Below are positions 12,296 through 26,200 of a stretch of DNA of 64,000 nucleotides, piece by piece; within the stretch, counting starts at the first letter, position 1, and every line of letters starts with the position of its first letter. The notes beneath the pieces were generated by a model. It was not told the origin of the DNA and did no database searches. It worked only from the letters and a program-made list of their open reading frames with translations. The stretch covers positions 35,348,680 to 35,412,679 of the forward strand of contig CM037857.1 of NCBI GenBank assembly GCA_021292105.1. Reading direction: 5' to 3'. The translations under genes were made by a program, and so were the position numbers. This stretch comes from Anadara kagoshimensis (Eukaryota > Mollusca > Bivalvia > Arcoida > Arcidae).

Positions 12296-14894
12296 CTGAA
12301 GGAAGAGTGGTGAAGAATGTGCTGGTTGTGATGATGAGGAGAAAATATGTTTGCTCAAGTCACACAAATTTTTAAATTGCAAACACGAATTTTTGTGCTG
12401 CATAATTATGTTATTTATGTCACTATATTTAATCTTTTTGTTTTATGGGAAGGGTGTGATGATCTCGAGCTTTGTTTCATAACTGTTTATTTTAATCTTT
12501 GTTCAGAATTGCTTTGCGAGTCACATTATATCATACTTTATACATTGTATGCAACAATTAGCATTGTATAAACAAACAACATTGACCTGTGTGCTTGACC
12601 TTTCATTGGAAATATTGATACAGGAGAATCCACCCATTACATGGGTGGTATTAGGATTCACAGTTCATACATGAACAATATTTGTGATTAGTGTTTCTCA
12701 TTACAAAATAAACACATATGTTCTCTATTTATAAATATCCTCATTTATGATATAATTTAAATTAAAGGTCAAGCAGACAGGGCAATGTTGTTTGCTTATA
12801 TTAACTCTAATGTCCTTATCGAAAACAAAAACAAACCATAAACACACCATAAATTCTATCACTTCCTTGCAGAAACCAACATTTCGTCTTCTAATTCAAT
12901 GCATACTAGTATTTCTTTATTGTTGTCTGTCTTCAGAAACAAAAACATTTTATCTTTCTGGATTTCACACCTTGACATGATTCTATTACCATCAGTTTAT
13001 ATTGAGTTGCCTTTATTCTTGGTCACACGTATACAATTTAACTTAATAGTAGTGCTCATTATCAATATCTACAGGTTGAAAGAATATGGATTAACACAAA
13101 TCAGGGTCAATGTTGATGGCATTTATAAAAAAGAGGGTTTTTATCACCTTAATTAACCTTTATAACAGGGTTGACATTTTGTTTATGTAAAAGGTTACAT
13201 TTTAAATGTACCAGACTGGACCCAGTTATTATCAACTGTGTTTTATCAACCAGTTGGGCAATGTAAATTGGTATGTTGTGTATTGACTTAATTTTTTTTG
13301 AAAATAAGAGTTGAAGATTTAGTGTATAAAATGCACATTAACAACAGCCAGTAGCACTGAACACATTTGTTAATTTTGTTTAACTACTTAATACTTTGAG
13401 ACAATGAAATATTTATTTTTCAATGACACTTTGAATTTTAACTCACATTTTATTTTTGGGTTATTTGAAAACCTTCCGTAATCTTTTAAACTCGACTGCC
13501 AGCAATAATTTATTTTTCTATTTAAATAAAGTATTGTTTAGATGTTAAGAGGTTGTTGATACATATAAAAATGCCAATGTCCAAATGGTCAAAATTTCTA
13601 AAAAGACAACCAGAAACACCTGTAATACTAGTCGTATACAAATCCACCATAGTTCAGAAATGGAATCAAGCTTGTCTGATGTTTATAAAAAATTATGACT
13701 GGCAGATTTGATGTTAAAGGATAATTTTAATGGTGAATTTTAAATTGAAAAATATGGTTATCTGCTTCTGTGTTGACTTTATTTATAGCTGATTGGAAAA
13801 TATGCAGATAATATGAATTTTTTTCAGTTAAGAAATTATGAGTGAAATTTTTCAGTTCAGAAGATATAAATTTAGAAATTATGAGTATGAAATTAAATGT
13901 CCTTGAATACAGTAAGTTAGACGCTACAGTAAGTTGGACATAGTGTGTTAACATCATACATGGAAACCATTACCGCTATCTATTCACAATTTCGAAAACC
14001 TTTTGCTCTGAATAGACACGGTTAATACAGGACTTGGTTAGATAGTATGATAGTGGTATTAATAGAAACTGTGTCATTGAATCCTTTTATAGCTGTGGGA
14101 TTTTGTATCCCAGCATCAATTCATTCAATTGGTTGCCGCTGGATATTCAGTGTTATACTGTTATGATTGTAAATGCAAATTTTCATGGGTCTATTATTCC
14201 AACAAATTTTTAAAGAAATATGTAAATGTATGAAATGAATTCTGGGACTTTGTTCACTATGATTTGTTTATATATTACATGTCCTTTATTTGATATTTTA
14301 TTTAAGTGGTCATGATTTTGCCATTTTAGTGCCAAATAAGGTACACACATGCTATATATTTTGCCAAATTTTTAATTATGTGTTGCTGTTAATGTAACTG
14401 ACTTTATTTGACTGTACTGTCACATACAATACTAGGTTTTACACATAACTGTACCAATGGTTATCACTAGACATGTCCTGTTGTTCTCTAGTCTTAATGA
14501 GAAATATTTGGTGTGATTTAATATCACAGAACCTTTATATCTACAGTAATGGTGACTATGACTATAGCAATCACACACTTCTTTGATAATGGTTTAATTC
14601 ATTTAATCTGCTACAGAAGCTCACTTGATAGTATGCACACTCCCTATTTAGTGTTCCTGTCATGTTATACATGAGCCATTCATATATGAATCTGCATGTT
14701 CACATTTAGAAATGATAAGAACAGGATTTTTCGAAACAGCAGTTTTAGTAATAACACTATTCTTTAAAACCACTCCTTAAAAATTGATGTTCATATCAAA
14801 AAAGTAAGAATTGAACACAAGTGTTATAGAGTGTCATGTGATAGAAATGAAGGTATTTACCTTTTGTGTATCATCTTTTTTCATCATGTTGAAC
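12296..14894. other. REEP 3' UTR and intergenic stretch
   Basis: This follows the REEP stop codon. Candidate plus-strand poly(A) signals AATAAA occur at about 12707 and at 13525-13530; neither can be confirmed. A palindromic MITE lies at 12571-12796, so it may be within the 3' UTR. Short ORFs here show no recognisable family. Confidence 0.5.
12571..12796. mobile_element. Palindromic MITE, copy 1 of a family with TATA target site
   Basis: The left end CAAACAACATTGACCTGTGT and the complement of the right end, CAAACAACATTGCCCTGTCT, form inverted repeats of about 36 bp, bordered inside by TTGACCTTT / AAAGGTCAA. TATA flanks both ends (12567-12570, 12797-12800). A sister copy is at 20519-20764. 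Confidence 0.8.
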
Positions 14895-15187
14895 CACTGT
14901 GGTAGCTCAGCTGGTAGACTGCTCTGTAAGTAGGAGGTAGTGGGTAGTGACTGTTCTTTTACCAAGCACTCAGCATTACAAATTGAAAGTCACGGTTCTT
15001 TCAGATGGGAACTTAAAATAAACGAGGTCCCCATCACGATGGGGTTGGCACGCTAATGAACTCTGCTGTATAATGCCCTAAGCGCAATGCACAGGCAAAA
15101 TTTCTGCACCTTTGCTTATAGCTGGCTATGTCTCAATATAAATGAAATATTCTTGACTTCATGTTAAACACCATTACTCAACTTAAC
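14895..15187 (+). mobile_element. tRNA-derived SINE, family 1, copy A
   Basis: It starts with a tRNA-like head (GTGGTAGCTCAGCTGGTAGA) in which the B-box region is deleted. Then come the family body words TGGGTAGTGACTGTTCTTT, CCAAGCACTCAGC, GGTTCTTTCAGATGGGAACT, CAATGCACAGGCAAAATTTC and the end CACCATTACTCAAC. It is flanked by a perfect 14-bp direct repeat TCATCATGTTGAAC (14881-14894 and 15188-15201), the signature of LINE-mediated insertion. Confidence 0.9.
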
Positions 15188-18100
15188 TCATCATGTTGAA
15201 CATCTGTATGAAATTGATGTTTTGTTTCAATGTCAAACATGAAATCCACAGATACAAAGGTTCTGATGTTATCTTGCACCAAACATCTCTCGTTATTTGT
15301 CATCATTTTGTACTATGTTTGAGGATGATGTCATCTACATATGTATATACATAACAGCCATTACCCAAGAGATTTTTTTATCAGAGTTCCTTTGTCAGTG
15401 GTAATACATGTACACTTGTATTTGTAAGGTCTCCATGTTTGTATGGTATTTCATGTTTATATGGTAACATATGAGATCCAGTGTGTCTTGTATTGTTTTA
15501 AAAGTTAACCGGTTGTTTGTGTGAAAATTTACTGCACATTTTGTTGCGTTTTGTTCACTGCACAGTTTGACTTAAGTTTTGTTTGTGTGATTTTTTGTTT
15601 GTTTGGTTTTTTTTCACCACCTTTGTAAAATGTTTTGGTTTTAAAAATGTTTATGTACATGTATTTCGGACTTAATTCATGAAACAGAAATCATCAAAAG
15701 AAAAAAAATAATTAAAAAATAGTTTCATTTTATATAAAATCATTGGTTTCAGCTCAAAAAGTAACTGAAGTTGGAAATTGATTAAATATTAAAAATTATT
15801 GGTTACATCACAATGCCCATAAAAAATCCCCAATCATCTCAGAAATGACTGCCTCCATGCAAGTGAAAGAATCTTGACTGGGTGCATCAAACACCATTAC
15901 TGCACTCCACATCCCAAAACTGGTCTTTAATTTGATATAGATTTAATTTATTTAGCCATCCTCTGTTCTTTGAAGCCTGGGCACTAGTAGTTTAACTACT
16001 CCCTAATAACTTGAACTGAAATCCTTACTTTTATTATAAGGTAAACCAGCAGCAGTAGTAATTAGTATCTTGTACAAAACACATGTATATCTTTAATTTG
16101 CTCAATTTCATTTTCTTTTTTTATTTTTCTTTAATCTTTTCACTTCATATTCAACTACCCTGATATTTGCACAACACTTACATATTTTCTTAGTAGAAGA
16201 CATTTGAGTTAGGTAATTTTATGGTAGATATGTATGCACACTGCCATCAGAACATGTATGGACACAGATGTTTTCCAATATTTTCGTAAATTTTACAATT
16301 TAAATGAAATATGGTTATGATATTGAACATCCAAATTCAATCAGTCTTGTGGTATATGCACATTTTTATGTTCAATTTACATTAATTTTGGTGTCTTTAA
16401 AATATATTGGTGTTAAAGTCATTGTAGCATCTTAATAATCAGGGTAGTAATAGATATTGTCGATTGATTTCTACATTCCAAATACAGTAAAACCAAGTTA
16501 TATAAACTCTTTATGAGAACCTAGTAAAAATTATCTTTGTAGTTTTGATTTAGTGAAGGACTTTAATCTGGTGGTTATACAAACAGGTTTTACTGTATTA
16601 ACTTTTATTTATTGATTATGACACACCCCTCCACAATTTTCTATTCTTTCCACAAAGCTTTAAGCTTTTGCACTTAATGTATTTCCTATATGTATCTTAG
16701 AAGAAGAAGCGTTTTGAAAATGGCCAATCTTGTCAAAAATTAATAATGAAAGACAAATGTATACCTTTTGTCACAATCACATATAACATAATTTACAATA
16801 AAATGGTTACAATTTAGTTAAAAATGTTAAATTTCAATTTTCTCGTCACTTGTCATCAATCATCTTTTCTATATTCTTTATTTATTAAGTTTATTTATCT
16901 TGGATTTATTATGTTGATTACATGATGATTTTTTAAATGTTTTATTTTATAACTTGTTGGAAGTTTGAAAGCACCCGGTTTTTGTACATGTATCTAACAT
17001 TATCTGATTGTCTTTACTTGACTTCACTCATTGAGTCTTATAAAACATGTATATTTCATATGGTGGATCTTTTCTTTGATGGAAGTAAAAGTTGTTGAAT
17101 GAAAGTAAAACTAATCTAATTAATTTGTTAAAGTCACCTAATTGGTATAGTATGAAATTTCATTTGTGATGATAATATGAAATAACAAAAAAAAATTGTC
17201 AATGTCACTAAATATAAACACCTGTAACCAGTACATATCTTGATTCTGTCACCACTATTTCTGCTAAGGAAAGACAACTTGCTTCCTTTTGTCTTGTTTC
17301 AGAATTGTTTGTAAACTTGTCAAATGGTAGTAGGAATGATTTACTATCAGAATTGTATTTGGTATAGTGGTGGGATAGGAATTTTAACAGTGTATCATTA
17401 CAAATGTAGTTTCTGTATCCTTAGTTTGATCTCCGACACAAGACAAATTACTGTCCGGACTCTTAAAAAAATTGGCAGACATGGCATTGTTAGAGAAAAA
17501 TGATATAATTTGACCATTTCTTACTCGTTAAGTTATTATATAACTTTGGGTTATTTTCATAATAATGGTAGTAGAAATAAATATAGCACCTTTCTATAAA
17601 ACTTACGCTAATTATAAACTTGTATTGAACATTGGTGAGGGCATAGGGTAACATTTATCCTTGTTTTATCTTAATTCTGGCTTTATATTTTATATATATT
17701 TATATCTATTATATGTAGAATTTCATTCCTTTTGGAGTCATATAATTTTTAACTTTAACTCTTTATAATTTTGTCCAGTATATACATATATTATGTACTA
17801 TGTGCATTTATTTTCAACTTTAAATAATATCACGGGATAGGTGGTACCATATTTTTTCCATATCTCGCCCTGCTTGTGCTTATGCGGACTATCTCAGTAC
17901 AATAGTGACTAGTTTATTCATAAGAGTAAGGGAAATAATAAGAACCTGTATGCCAGAAATATAATAATTTGAGTCTATATGTGAGAAACATTTCAGATTG
18001 TGGTACGGAAATTCCGATCTCGCGGCCAGATATTTTCATCTTTCTGCAGAGCCTTATTTGAGATGAAAATATACTGACCAACTTCTTTGGGATGAAAATA

Positions 18101-20518
18101 TCTGACCATCTTGTTTGACATGACAATATCTGACCAATCCATCAGAATTTCCTTATCTCAGTCTGAAATGAGTTATAGGTTTGCTTTTTACAGTTATAGT
18201 ACTTACCGGTAACTTGGTTTGAATTACTTTTTACTTACTTTATATTTGAACCTGTTCATACATGATGTTATCCTTGATACTTGATTTATTTTGAAGAAAA
18301 ATGTCCTGGAAAGTTTGATAAATAAAAACTATAAAACTACTTGCTGGCATGTCATCCAGAAAGTCATCACTAGTGTATAAAATTTATAAGTGGTAAAATT
18401 AAAATAATTCTGATAACAAACTTTCATTTCTTCATTGATGTGATGGAATAACATTTCTAGGGAGTAGTTTTCTCTCATGTTATGTTTTGAAAGTTAAAAA
18501 ATATCTAGCTCAAGTTTGATTTGAAAGAATTAATGAGAACTTAAAACAACAATTTTGATTGTATCAAATATGGTATTTAAAAGTGATGAATTCAGAAAGT
18601 TGAGCATTATTACCATATTAAAGCTTCCTTTAGGAACTTTTTGCATGAACAGGTTCAAAAGATCATCTAGGTACTGGTGATTTATAAACTTTTATTAAGA
18701 TCTCTTCCAATTATTGATAATGCTCATCTATATAAATGCTTTGCTTGTTGTAATATTTATTATTACTGTTGGGTGTATTGCTAGTTTATCCTACAGTAGT
18801 AACATGTTATCAGAGATTAGTTACCAACATATCAAACCCTACATACTGAAACTTGTTTGACCCTTAATAATCTTACATGGCTTACTTTGGTACTCCTATG
18901 ATTTTATTAAATCTCTAATTTGTGTTTGTCGAAGTAATGGTATTTTAGTACCATGTTTAGATTTTATTAAAATACAAGATGAAATTTTAAATATATCTAG
19001 AATAAAATTATCAGAAAAATAAAAACTGGCTATGGCTGTAGATGATGTTCATATATTTTGCCCTATTATGTAATTATTTAACTGTTTTATCAGTTTATTG
19101 AGCTTCCATCCATCTGTTATGAGATGCTGATAATTGTATACTGTAATATAGACCTGTTGGTAGTGGAAATTATTTATGTATTCAAATAATTTTAAAAAGT
19201 TGTGATATATACATAGCTACATTGTAATTATCCCATAGACATATTTTTTTATTATTGCCCCTTTCCACACGCCATATCGAGTGTATAAGTTAACCTGTAG
19301 TGCTCAAGATAAGCTTCAAGCATTAGTGTAAAATATATTTAAGTTGTTTTAATAACATGTGTCTTTCTAATTCATTTCAACTTTAAAATTTTAATACATA
19401 TTGTTAGTTTATGTAAGAATAAAAAATGGTAGCCTGGGATAGATTTATTTCTGCTAAGAAATAAAATCCCGATGAGATTGAGAAAACATGTTAATATTCA
19501 CAAAGTTATATACTGAAGAGTGATTGTGATGTCAGATAACATTATTTGTGAGATATTAATATTTGCGGCAAGAAATGTTTAATATTCACTGGCAATGAAA
19601 TTGAATAAATAAGAGCATATATTATTAACTCCTTGGCTAACCAGTGCTCTGTTATTTTAAACTGTCCATTTAATTAATAGTAAGTGATTTGGTCATCACG
19701 TTAGTTGTTTCTAGTTTGTTTGTTGAATTTCCTAGATGCTATTATACATATACATGTATATGTCTGGTACCATATTTATTTGTAGGCAGGCCTAATGTTA
19801 ATATTTAAACGAACATTGTTGTTGATTTTAACTTTAAAATGTGTAAAAATTTATATGCAGTTATCACAAGCACTTGTTTTACTCAGTAATATCGATCAAT
19901 AGTAAGCCTATACCTGACAGTATAATGTAGATCTAGGCTTAATATTTCTCCCTATTATTTAGTAAACATCTGCAGGTGTTAATAAAGCCAGGAATTTCTG
20001 TTTTCTAGGAATGTGATGTATGAATGAAAAAGCAATACTGGAAACATGGAATTTTTATGTAGCTATGAGGGTTTTTTGAATGAAATTAGAAATGATGACA
20101 TTGCTATAAATAAAATTTATAAATGAAATATGAAAGCAAGATTTTATTGTGTAAAGTGATTTAATTCTAGAAGACAAAACAACAAAGAAACTTACACATC
20201 TATTTAACAATGCAATTTTTAAAATGAATTTTGAATGAATGCGAGTGTTATGTATATATGCTGAGATATGGAAGTGCCTCTTAGTGGATTGTAAATTTGT
20301 TTTTAGTGCTGAAACAAACATTCAAATTAAAATCAAAACTCAAATATTCAAAGAAACACTTCTTGCAGTTTTTTTTTTCAAAATAATGTCACTGTTAAAG
20401 TTATGCAAATCTGTATCCATTGGAAATAATAGTGATACACAAACGTTGTGCTTGTAAAACCATTGGCACATGTCTTTGGTGTAAACATATATGAAAACAA
20501 AATCTGCATACTAGTATA
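15188..20518. other. Long intergenic stretch, no gene seen
   Basis: No ORF with a recognisable domain and no spliceable set of exons was found. One MITE (16485-16595) was resolved. Around 18010-18140 a motif GATGAAAATATCTGACCA recurs two to three times with changes, perhaps a decayed repeat. The remainder is AT-rich sequence without visible structure. Confidence 0.5.
16485..16595. mobile_element. Short Tc1/mariner-type MITE (CAGTAAAACC ends)
   Basis: A 111-bp element with left end CAGTAAAACCAAGTTATATA and complement of right end CAGTAAAACCTGTTTGTATA, flanked by TA on both sides (16483-16484, 16596-16597). It is non-coding. The ends resemble those of the larger elements at 28796 and 44387, so they may share a pogo/Tc1-type transposase source. 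Confidence 0.75.
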
Positions 20519-20764
20519 GGCAAACATCATTGACCTGTCCGCTTAACCTTTAATTAGGAATATTCATATAGGAGGGCCCATCCAAAATATGGGTAGTATT
20601 AAGATCCAATTAAGTACATACACAGGACACAGGTGTACTCTATGAGGTAAGTATATCTCATGATGGATACAAAATAAACACCTGTGCTCCCTATACACAG
20701 ATGTACTTGGTCCGCGATAAATATTTAAATGAAAGATCAAGCAGGCGGGTCAAAGTTGTTTGCC
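20519..20764. mobile_element. Palindromic MITE, copy 2 (TATA target site)
   Basis: Left end GGCAAACATCATTGACCTGT and complement of right end GGCAAACAACTTTGACCCGC are inverted repeats. TATA lies on both sides (20515-20518 and 20765-20768). It shares terminal and internal words (CAAAATAAACAC, AAGCAG, GGTCAA) with the copy at 12571-12796, from which it differs at many sites. Confidence 0.8.
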
Positions 20765-21431
20765 TATACTTTGATATTCAATTATTATTGGTGAATATTT
20801 AGAAAGTTAAATCTACCAGAAGATGACTTGCCATAAGTTGATCTTGGATTACAGACATTATATAAAAAACAGTGAAAGGGGCATATTATACATGTTACTT
20901 TTAATTACATACTACAGACTACTTAATATTTGTAGATCATTGTTTTGCCTTAAATTGGTGAAGAAGAAAATTTAAATATCACACAAAATAAATCTATTTA
21001 TCATCATTTGTTTAATCAGTTAATCAATTTCAGAGGTTGACAATGACTTGAGCACAACTTGAAAATCCTACACCAAAAAAAAATGAATTAACAAAACATA
21101 TTAGCCTTTATATATACTGGTAATAAAGAGGTATCTTGTACATGTTAACCTGTCTGTTACAGTATTTATTCATTGAATTATATAATATAATGTATATTGA
21201 TTGTTACGGGTGCTTTCACTCATCAAATTTTCAATAAAAAAAATTTGAAATGTTATCAACTTGTTAATTATTATTTCTTTATAGCAAAATATGCAAACAA
21301 GATGCTACTGTTTGCCGATTCTTTGAAAATCTTCTCCAAAAGTATTGGGCACATTTGAACAAATTTGATGTAGAAAGTCCCTAGGTTAGGTTTGATCATT
21401 ATTTGTTCTTGCTCACCTGATGCAGCGACAA

Positions 21432-21748
21432 AGATGGATGTGTCTCAATTGGTAGAGTACTTGCTGCGTAGGTGGGAGGGTTTGAACCCCGACCGGGTCT
21501 GACCCAAGACTTGAAAGTGGGTAGTGACTGTTCTTTCGCCAAGCACTCAGCTTTACAAAATAAAAGTTACGGTTCTTTCATATGGGAACTTAAAATTAAC
21601 TAGTTTCCGTGGCATAATACAGAACCCATGCCATCAGTGCAATGCATAGGCAAAATTTCTGCACCTTCACCTATATAGCTGGCAATGTCTCACTATAAGT
21701 GAAATATTCTTGACTTGGACATTAAACACCATTACTTAACTAAAAAGA
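21432..21748 (+). mobile_element. tRNA-derived SINE, family 1, copy B
   Basis: This has the most complete tRNA-like head in the family on this strand: A-box GTCTCAATTGGTAGAGTACT and B-box GGGTTTGAACCCCG at normal spacing. The shared body follows (GACCCAAGACTTGAAAGTGG, GTAGTGACTGTTCTTTCGCC, AGCACTCAGC) with the terminal CACCATTACTTAAC. The target duplication is not clear. It lies about 1.5 kb upstream of the OGA start. Confidence 0.85.
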
Positions 21749-22047
21749 AGGCTGTAGATAAATGCTTGTTACAGGTTTATTGATCAATCAGTTTAGTTCA
21801 TATTTGGTACGGGTATATTAAAAGTACATGTATCTATGGAGTGGAGTATTTGTGTTTTAACCCCAGTCAAGGTTATATCATTGATGGCTGAGAAAACTAG
21901 ATGGACTAGTTGGAATACAGCCAAAGAAACAACAAAGGACAGACAAAAATGGAAGAATAGCGTTGCAGAAACTTGCAGCCTTATGCTCCTTCTGGCAAGA
22001 GAGCATTAAGATTATGGTAAGGAACTGACAAACTTTTTCTCACACCA

Positions 22048-22135
22048 TGATCTGTTTCAAGTTAGACTTGAATCAAGTAGTGAAAGATGCTGTGATTCAT
22101 AAGTGTGTGCTATAGACCACTCTGCCACAACCACC
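22048..22135 (-). mobile_element. tRNA-like sequence, probably SINE-derived
   Basis: On the minus strand GTGGCAGAGTGGTCTATAGC resembles an A-box region with Leu/Ser-type spacing, and TTGATTCAAGTC resembles a B-box. The ends do not pair as an acceptor stem. It is similar in its first words to the head near 478. Confidence 0.45.
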
Positions 22136-22979
22136 TTAGAATAAAGTTTGTTCCAGGCCAACCTGTACATCCAAAATGCCCACTGTTACTGTTAATATTG
22201 GTGATATGAAACCAGAGGTTGAATTTAAGAAATATAATACTGGTCTAATTAACATTGGAAATTTTGCAAGTATAGAATGGGTATGTGAAGATGACACTGA
22301 TGACTATATTTGCAATGTTCGTTAACGCATTGTATTTTAATGATGAATATGTAAAAAATTACCAGTATGATGATCATAATGTATATACGGTATACCTTAC
22401 ACAGTAAAGCTGTATTTCTAGATCAGTAACAATGACATAGCATTGACATATATGACAAGGGCAATAACTCTGACAAATGTCTTTATCAAACTCATTCAAG
22501 ATAATCCGATATCTTCAGTTCAACATTTCATTTAATTGACATTTAGATCTAGGCATTTCCAACCAAAAAGGTTGGAGGTTCTTTTTCATATTAATTGTAA
22601 ACTAGCTATGCTTTTAGCAATTATCTCATTATTGTGACCAAATATTGCATAAGCTTGGAGGGTGTCTTCACAACTTTCATTGGTTCGTTATTTTGCAGAA
22701 TATCATGTAAATAGAGGCCGAATATTTATTTTATTCTCTGAAACGAAACCAAATTATTCTAAATTCTATGTCTAAACCCAAACCAACCAATTATTTATTT
22801 ATTGTTCGATATTTCCAAACGTTTTCCGAGTTCACTGTAGGCTAAGTACTTGTCTAGTAACCCACTCTGTGTGGAAAAACTTGGAAATATGCCAAAGTGT
22901 GAGGTAAAGGGTCACAAGTAATGACTGTGTAAAACCGGTCCAAACCAGATAAAACCAGACTGACGAATAGAATTTGTAT

Positions 22980-23200
22980 TCATGGTTTTGATTGGATAAA
23001 ACCCAGCAAAGAATGTTAATCTGACCAAACAGAAGTTATATTACACATTGCTATCGTTTCGTTGTAGACAGTTCGCCATTTTACTTCGCAGTTTCATGAT
23101 GAAAATGAGATTATTTTGACGCTCAACATAGGCACCATTAATTCACTTTTAGACTAAGCTTGTTTAAATATTTGTGATAAAAACATTCCGTTTTGTGAAG
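22980..23200 (+). promoter_or_regulatory. Probable OGA core promoter and 5' UTR
   Basis: This is the region just upstream of the OGA start codon. It contains an inverted CCAAT box (GATTGGAT, 22990-22997) about 210 bp before the ATG and a GCCATTTT motif near 23076, which resembles the YY1-type element often found near transcription starts. An in-frame stop TAA at 23165 precedes the ATG at 23201. No TATA box at a convincing position. Promoter assignment is by position and motif only. Confidence 0.4.
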
Positions 23201-26200
23201 ATGAAGGTTACGGGAGGAGACGAAATTCTCGACAATAGAGGCAAAACCTTCATTTGTGGAGCAGTTGAAGGTAAGCATTTCTCCTGGTTAAATTTGTGTT
23301 CTCGCTGACCTTGGCAGTTTTGATTTAAATTATGAAATAGAAAAAGAACGACATTAAGGTTGAAACTATAAAATTGATAATCATATATTTATTTTTTTTT
23401 CTATCGTGCGATGAAACTGGGAGTTATTTACCAAATTATTATGAATTTTATTTTTTTTAATGAATTTTAAAAAAATCTATTTTTATTTTTAATATTTTCT
23501 GTAAATACTATCATTCCACTTCAGAGTATGGAATGATTTTTTTCGTGTTTCTTTTTTAACTAGGAAAATAAGCAGAGGTTACTATAAAAAGTCGATTTGT
23601 AATAATTTTAGTTTGTTATTACTACATTACATCTCGTGGTGAATACCCGTGGATCACTCCCACATTTCATTTTTTTTTTTTTTTTTTTTTTGATGAAAAA
23701 AGACTTTCTTTTCACAAAGGAATTCAGAAACAATGTTAAACTCGGTAGTTTGTGTGATTAAAATGTTAGATTGAACACTTTCTGAAGACTACAGACTTGG
23801 TATGGTTAAGGTAACCATTTACCAGACAAAAATAAAATACAAGCCCCCCTCCCAAACTGCGCTAAAATTACTTATTAGGGACTGAGTGCAAACAAATAGT
23901 TACTGCGTTAATTTAGATGCGCCAATCACTTGCACACTGACTTCAATCTGTTTTCTCCAAAACTTTCGCCAGAACAATTTTTTTCGCCAAGTATAATTTT
24001 TTATGGGCCAAAAATATTTTCTGATCTACTATAGAAACCACTGTGGCTGTGACAGTGAAATTCTCTTTATATCCATAGAAAATCAAATAAATTTGAAAAA
24101 GATCGATGTTTTTCACTTACTTGTACCTAGTCGTAACAGGAAATCTGTATGCGCATCCGCGATTAGCTCAAAATATATCCACATAGGGAAAAACGTTGGT
24201 GCTTTGGGGATTTAACATGTTGAAAAACCATGCAAATGGCGGCTTCTGTTGCGCATATGACGTAAAACGTCACCAAGGACATCACTTCCGGTGTAAACAT
24301 AGTCATTTTCGCATGTGTAAAATCCCCATACCGCAAACATTTTCCTTTTTACAGACATTCTTTATGACAATCCCAGATGCGCATACAGATTTCCTGTTAC
24401 GACTAGGTACAAGTAAGCAGGGCTCCAAGTAGGATTTGGTTTTCACTAGCCTTCTGGCTACCATGTTTTATTTTTACTAGCCAAGGCCAAAATTTACTAG
24501 ACAGGGTTAAATATTTTGGTCTCCAAAACAAAAGTTCCCCGTGATCATGCAATGATACAAAAAAGCTGAATTTGTAAAACTTTTAATTCAAATTGAAAGC
24601 ATAATAAAATTTGACAAATAACTGTGTGCCAGCGGAAGTCGCATATCATCACTGTCATCAAGATCCAGATCATAAGTTAACAAAGTCTTCTGGCCATTCT
24701 TTGTAGGCCACCTTCATTTTTGTTGACAACAACTGCGCATTCTATACATACAACCGAGAAAATTCATTACACCATTTTGCTAAAAACTTTGGCTCGCTTG
24801 ATGCGGCAGTGGGCATTTGTTGTTCATTATCGGCAACACATTTTGATTTCGGAATGGATGGTGTGCCGAAACCGAATGAGGACAATTTCCCTTATGTCCT
24901 GCTGGCTCGTTTGGCCATGTTGTTTTCTATAGCAATGTGCAATCCGTTGTACGTTTGTATATTAGCAAGGATTATCATAAGTTACAAGCGTTTGTGTGAC
25001 CTGCATAACACAGACGGGGTTCCTGTGTATATGAGCAGGGGCTATAAACAAACTGTATACAACACTAGCAGCCGAGGTGTACCAAATTACATTGTTTACA
25101 TGATCATCTTGTGGCTAAAAAACGATGTTTACATCATCATCTCCTGGTTATAAAACAATCTTTTCAGTACAAAAAATAAATTTTCGGTCGCAGCCTCTGT
25201 ATTTATTGATCGCCGTTTGGCGAGTGCATCAGAAATTTACTAGCCATATCTGATTTTTAGTCGCATATGCGAGTAATTTACTCGCTACTTGGAGCCCTGG
25301 TAAGTGAAAAATATCAAACTTTATTCAAATTTATTTGATTTTCTATGGATATAAAGAGAATTTCACTGTCACAGCCACAGTGGTTTCTACAGTAATTGTA
25401 ATTTTTGCAAAAATTTAAGAGAAATAAAATTGTCTAATACAATGCTTGTCTGATGACATGAAAAAACAACGGTTTTCTTTTTTTATTTCTTTTATTTGAT
25501 GACAACTTTGGAGCTTTAGCCAAATTCTCCAAGTCGTCAGTTGGTTTACATTTAACCATAATAGCACAGTGGCACTATTGCCAATAATCTGATTTCTTGG
25601 ACGTCGCATGTTAATTTATAAGTCTATCGATCGGTTAATCAAAGATGAGACACAAGCTTCATCATCATGGAAAAGTGCTGATCTGTTTTTACTAGCGTCC
25701 AAAGATCTATCACCGATAATTAATCATTCTGAATTACCTTTATTTATCCGTAAATGCTCTTGGGACACTACACAGACGCCGGTCGTGGCTTGGTAATCAC
25801 TCGCTGACAACATTAATTAATTAGTCTTGTTAAAGGATTAATCCACCTGTAATTAACACCTTCACACGTGGACTTTTGTTAATTCAACATCATGAGCATA
25901 ACACTCATTCGGAACTCACTAGATTGATCGTTTGATATACACATAGATGGAGACGGAAACCTGTTGCTTTAACGACTCTGTTAAAGTCCGCGATGCACAG
26001 TGAACCTGTTAATGTAAACATTTTTTTTCGCCATCACTTTTGTCGATGTTTAGTTTTTATTGCCAAATTTATTTATTTTTCTCATTTTGCGAAAAAGCGA
26101 ACGGCAGAGTGAACCCTGATTAAGAAAAATGATAAAAATATGTCTGTGCTAATATAAAATGATTTACAGTAGATTATTATTTGCCACGGATAAATTTTTA

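Noticed and set aside
24809..25153. 114-codon ORF inside the CAGGG-ended insert as a transposase
   Set aside because: Too short and lacks any DDE, BED or hAT dimerisation motif that I can see.
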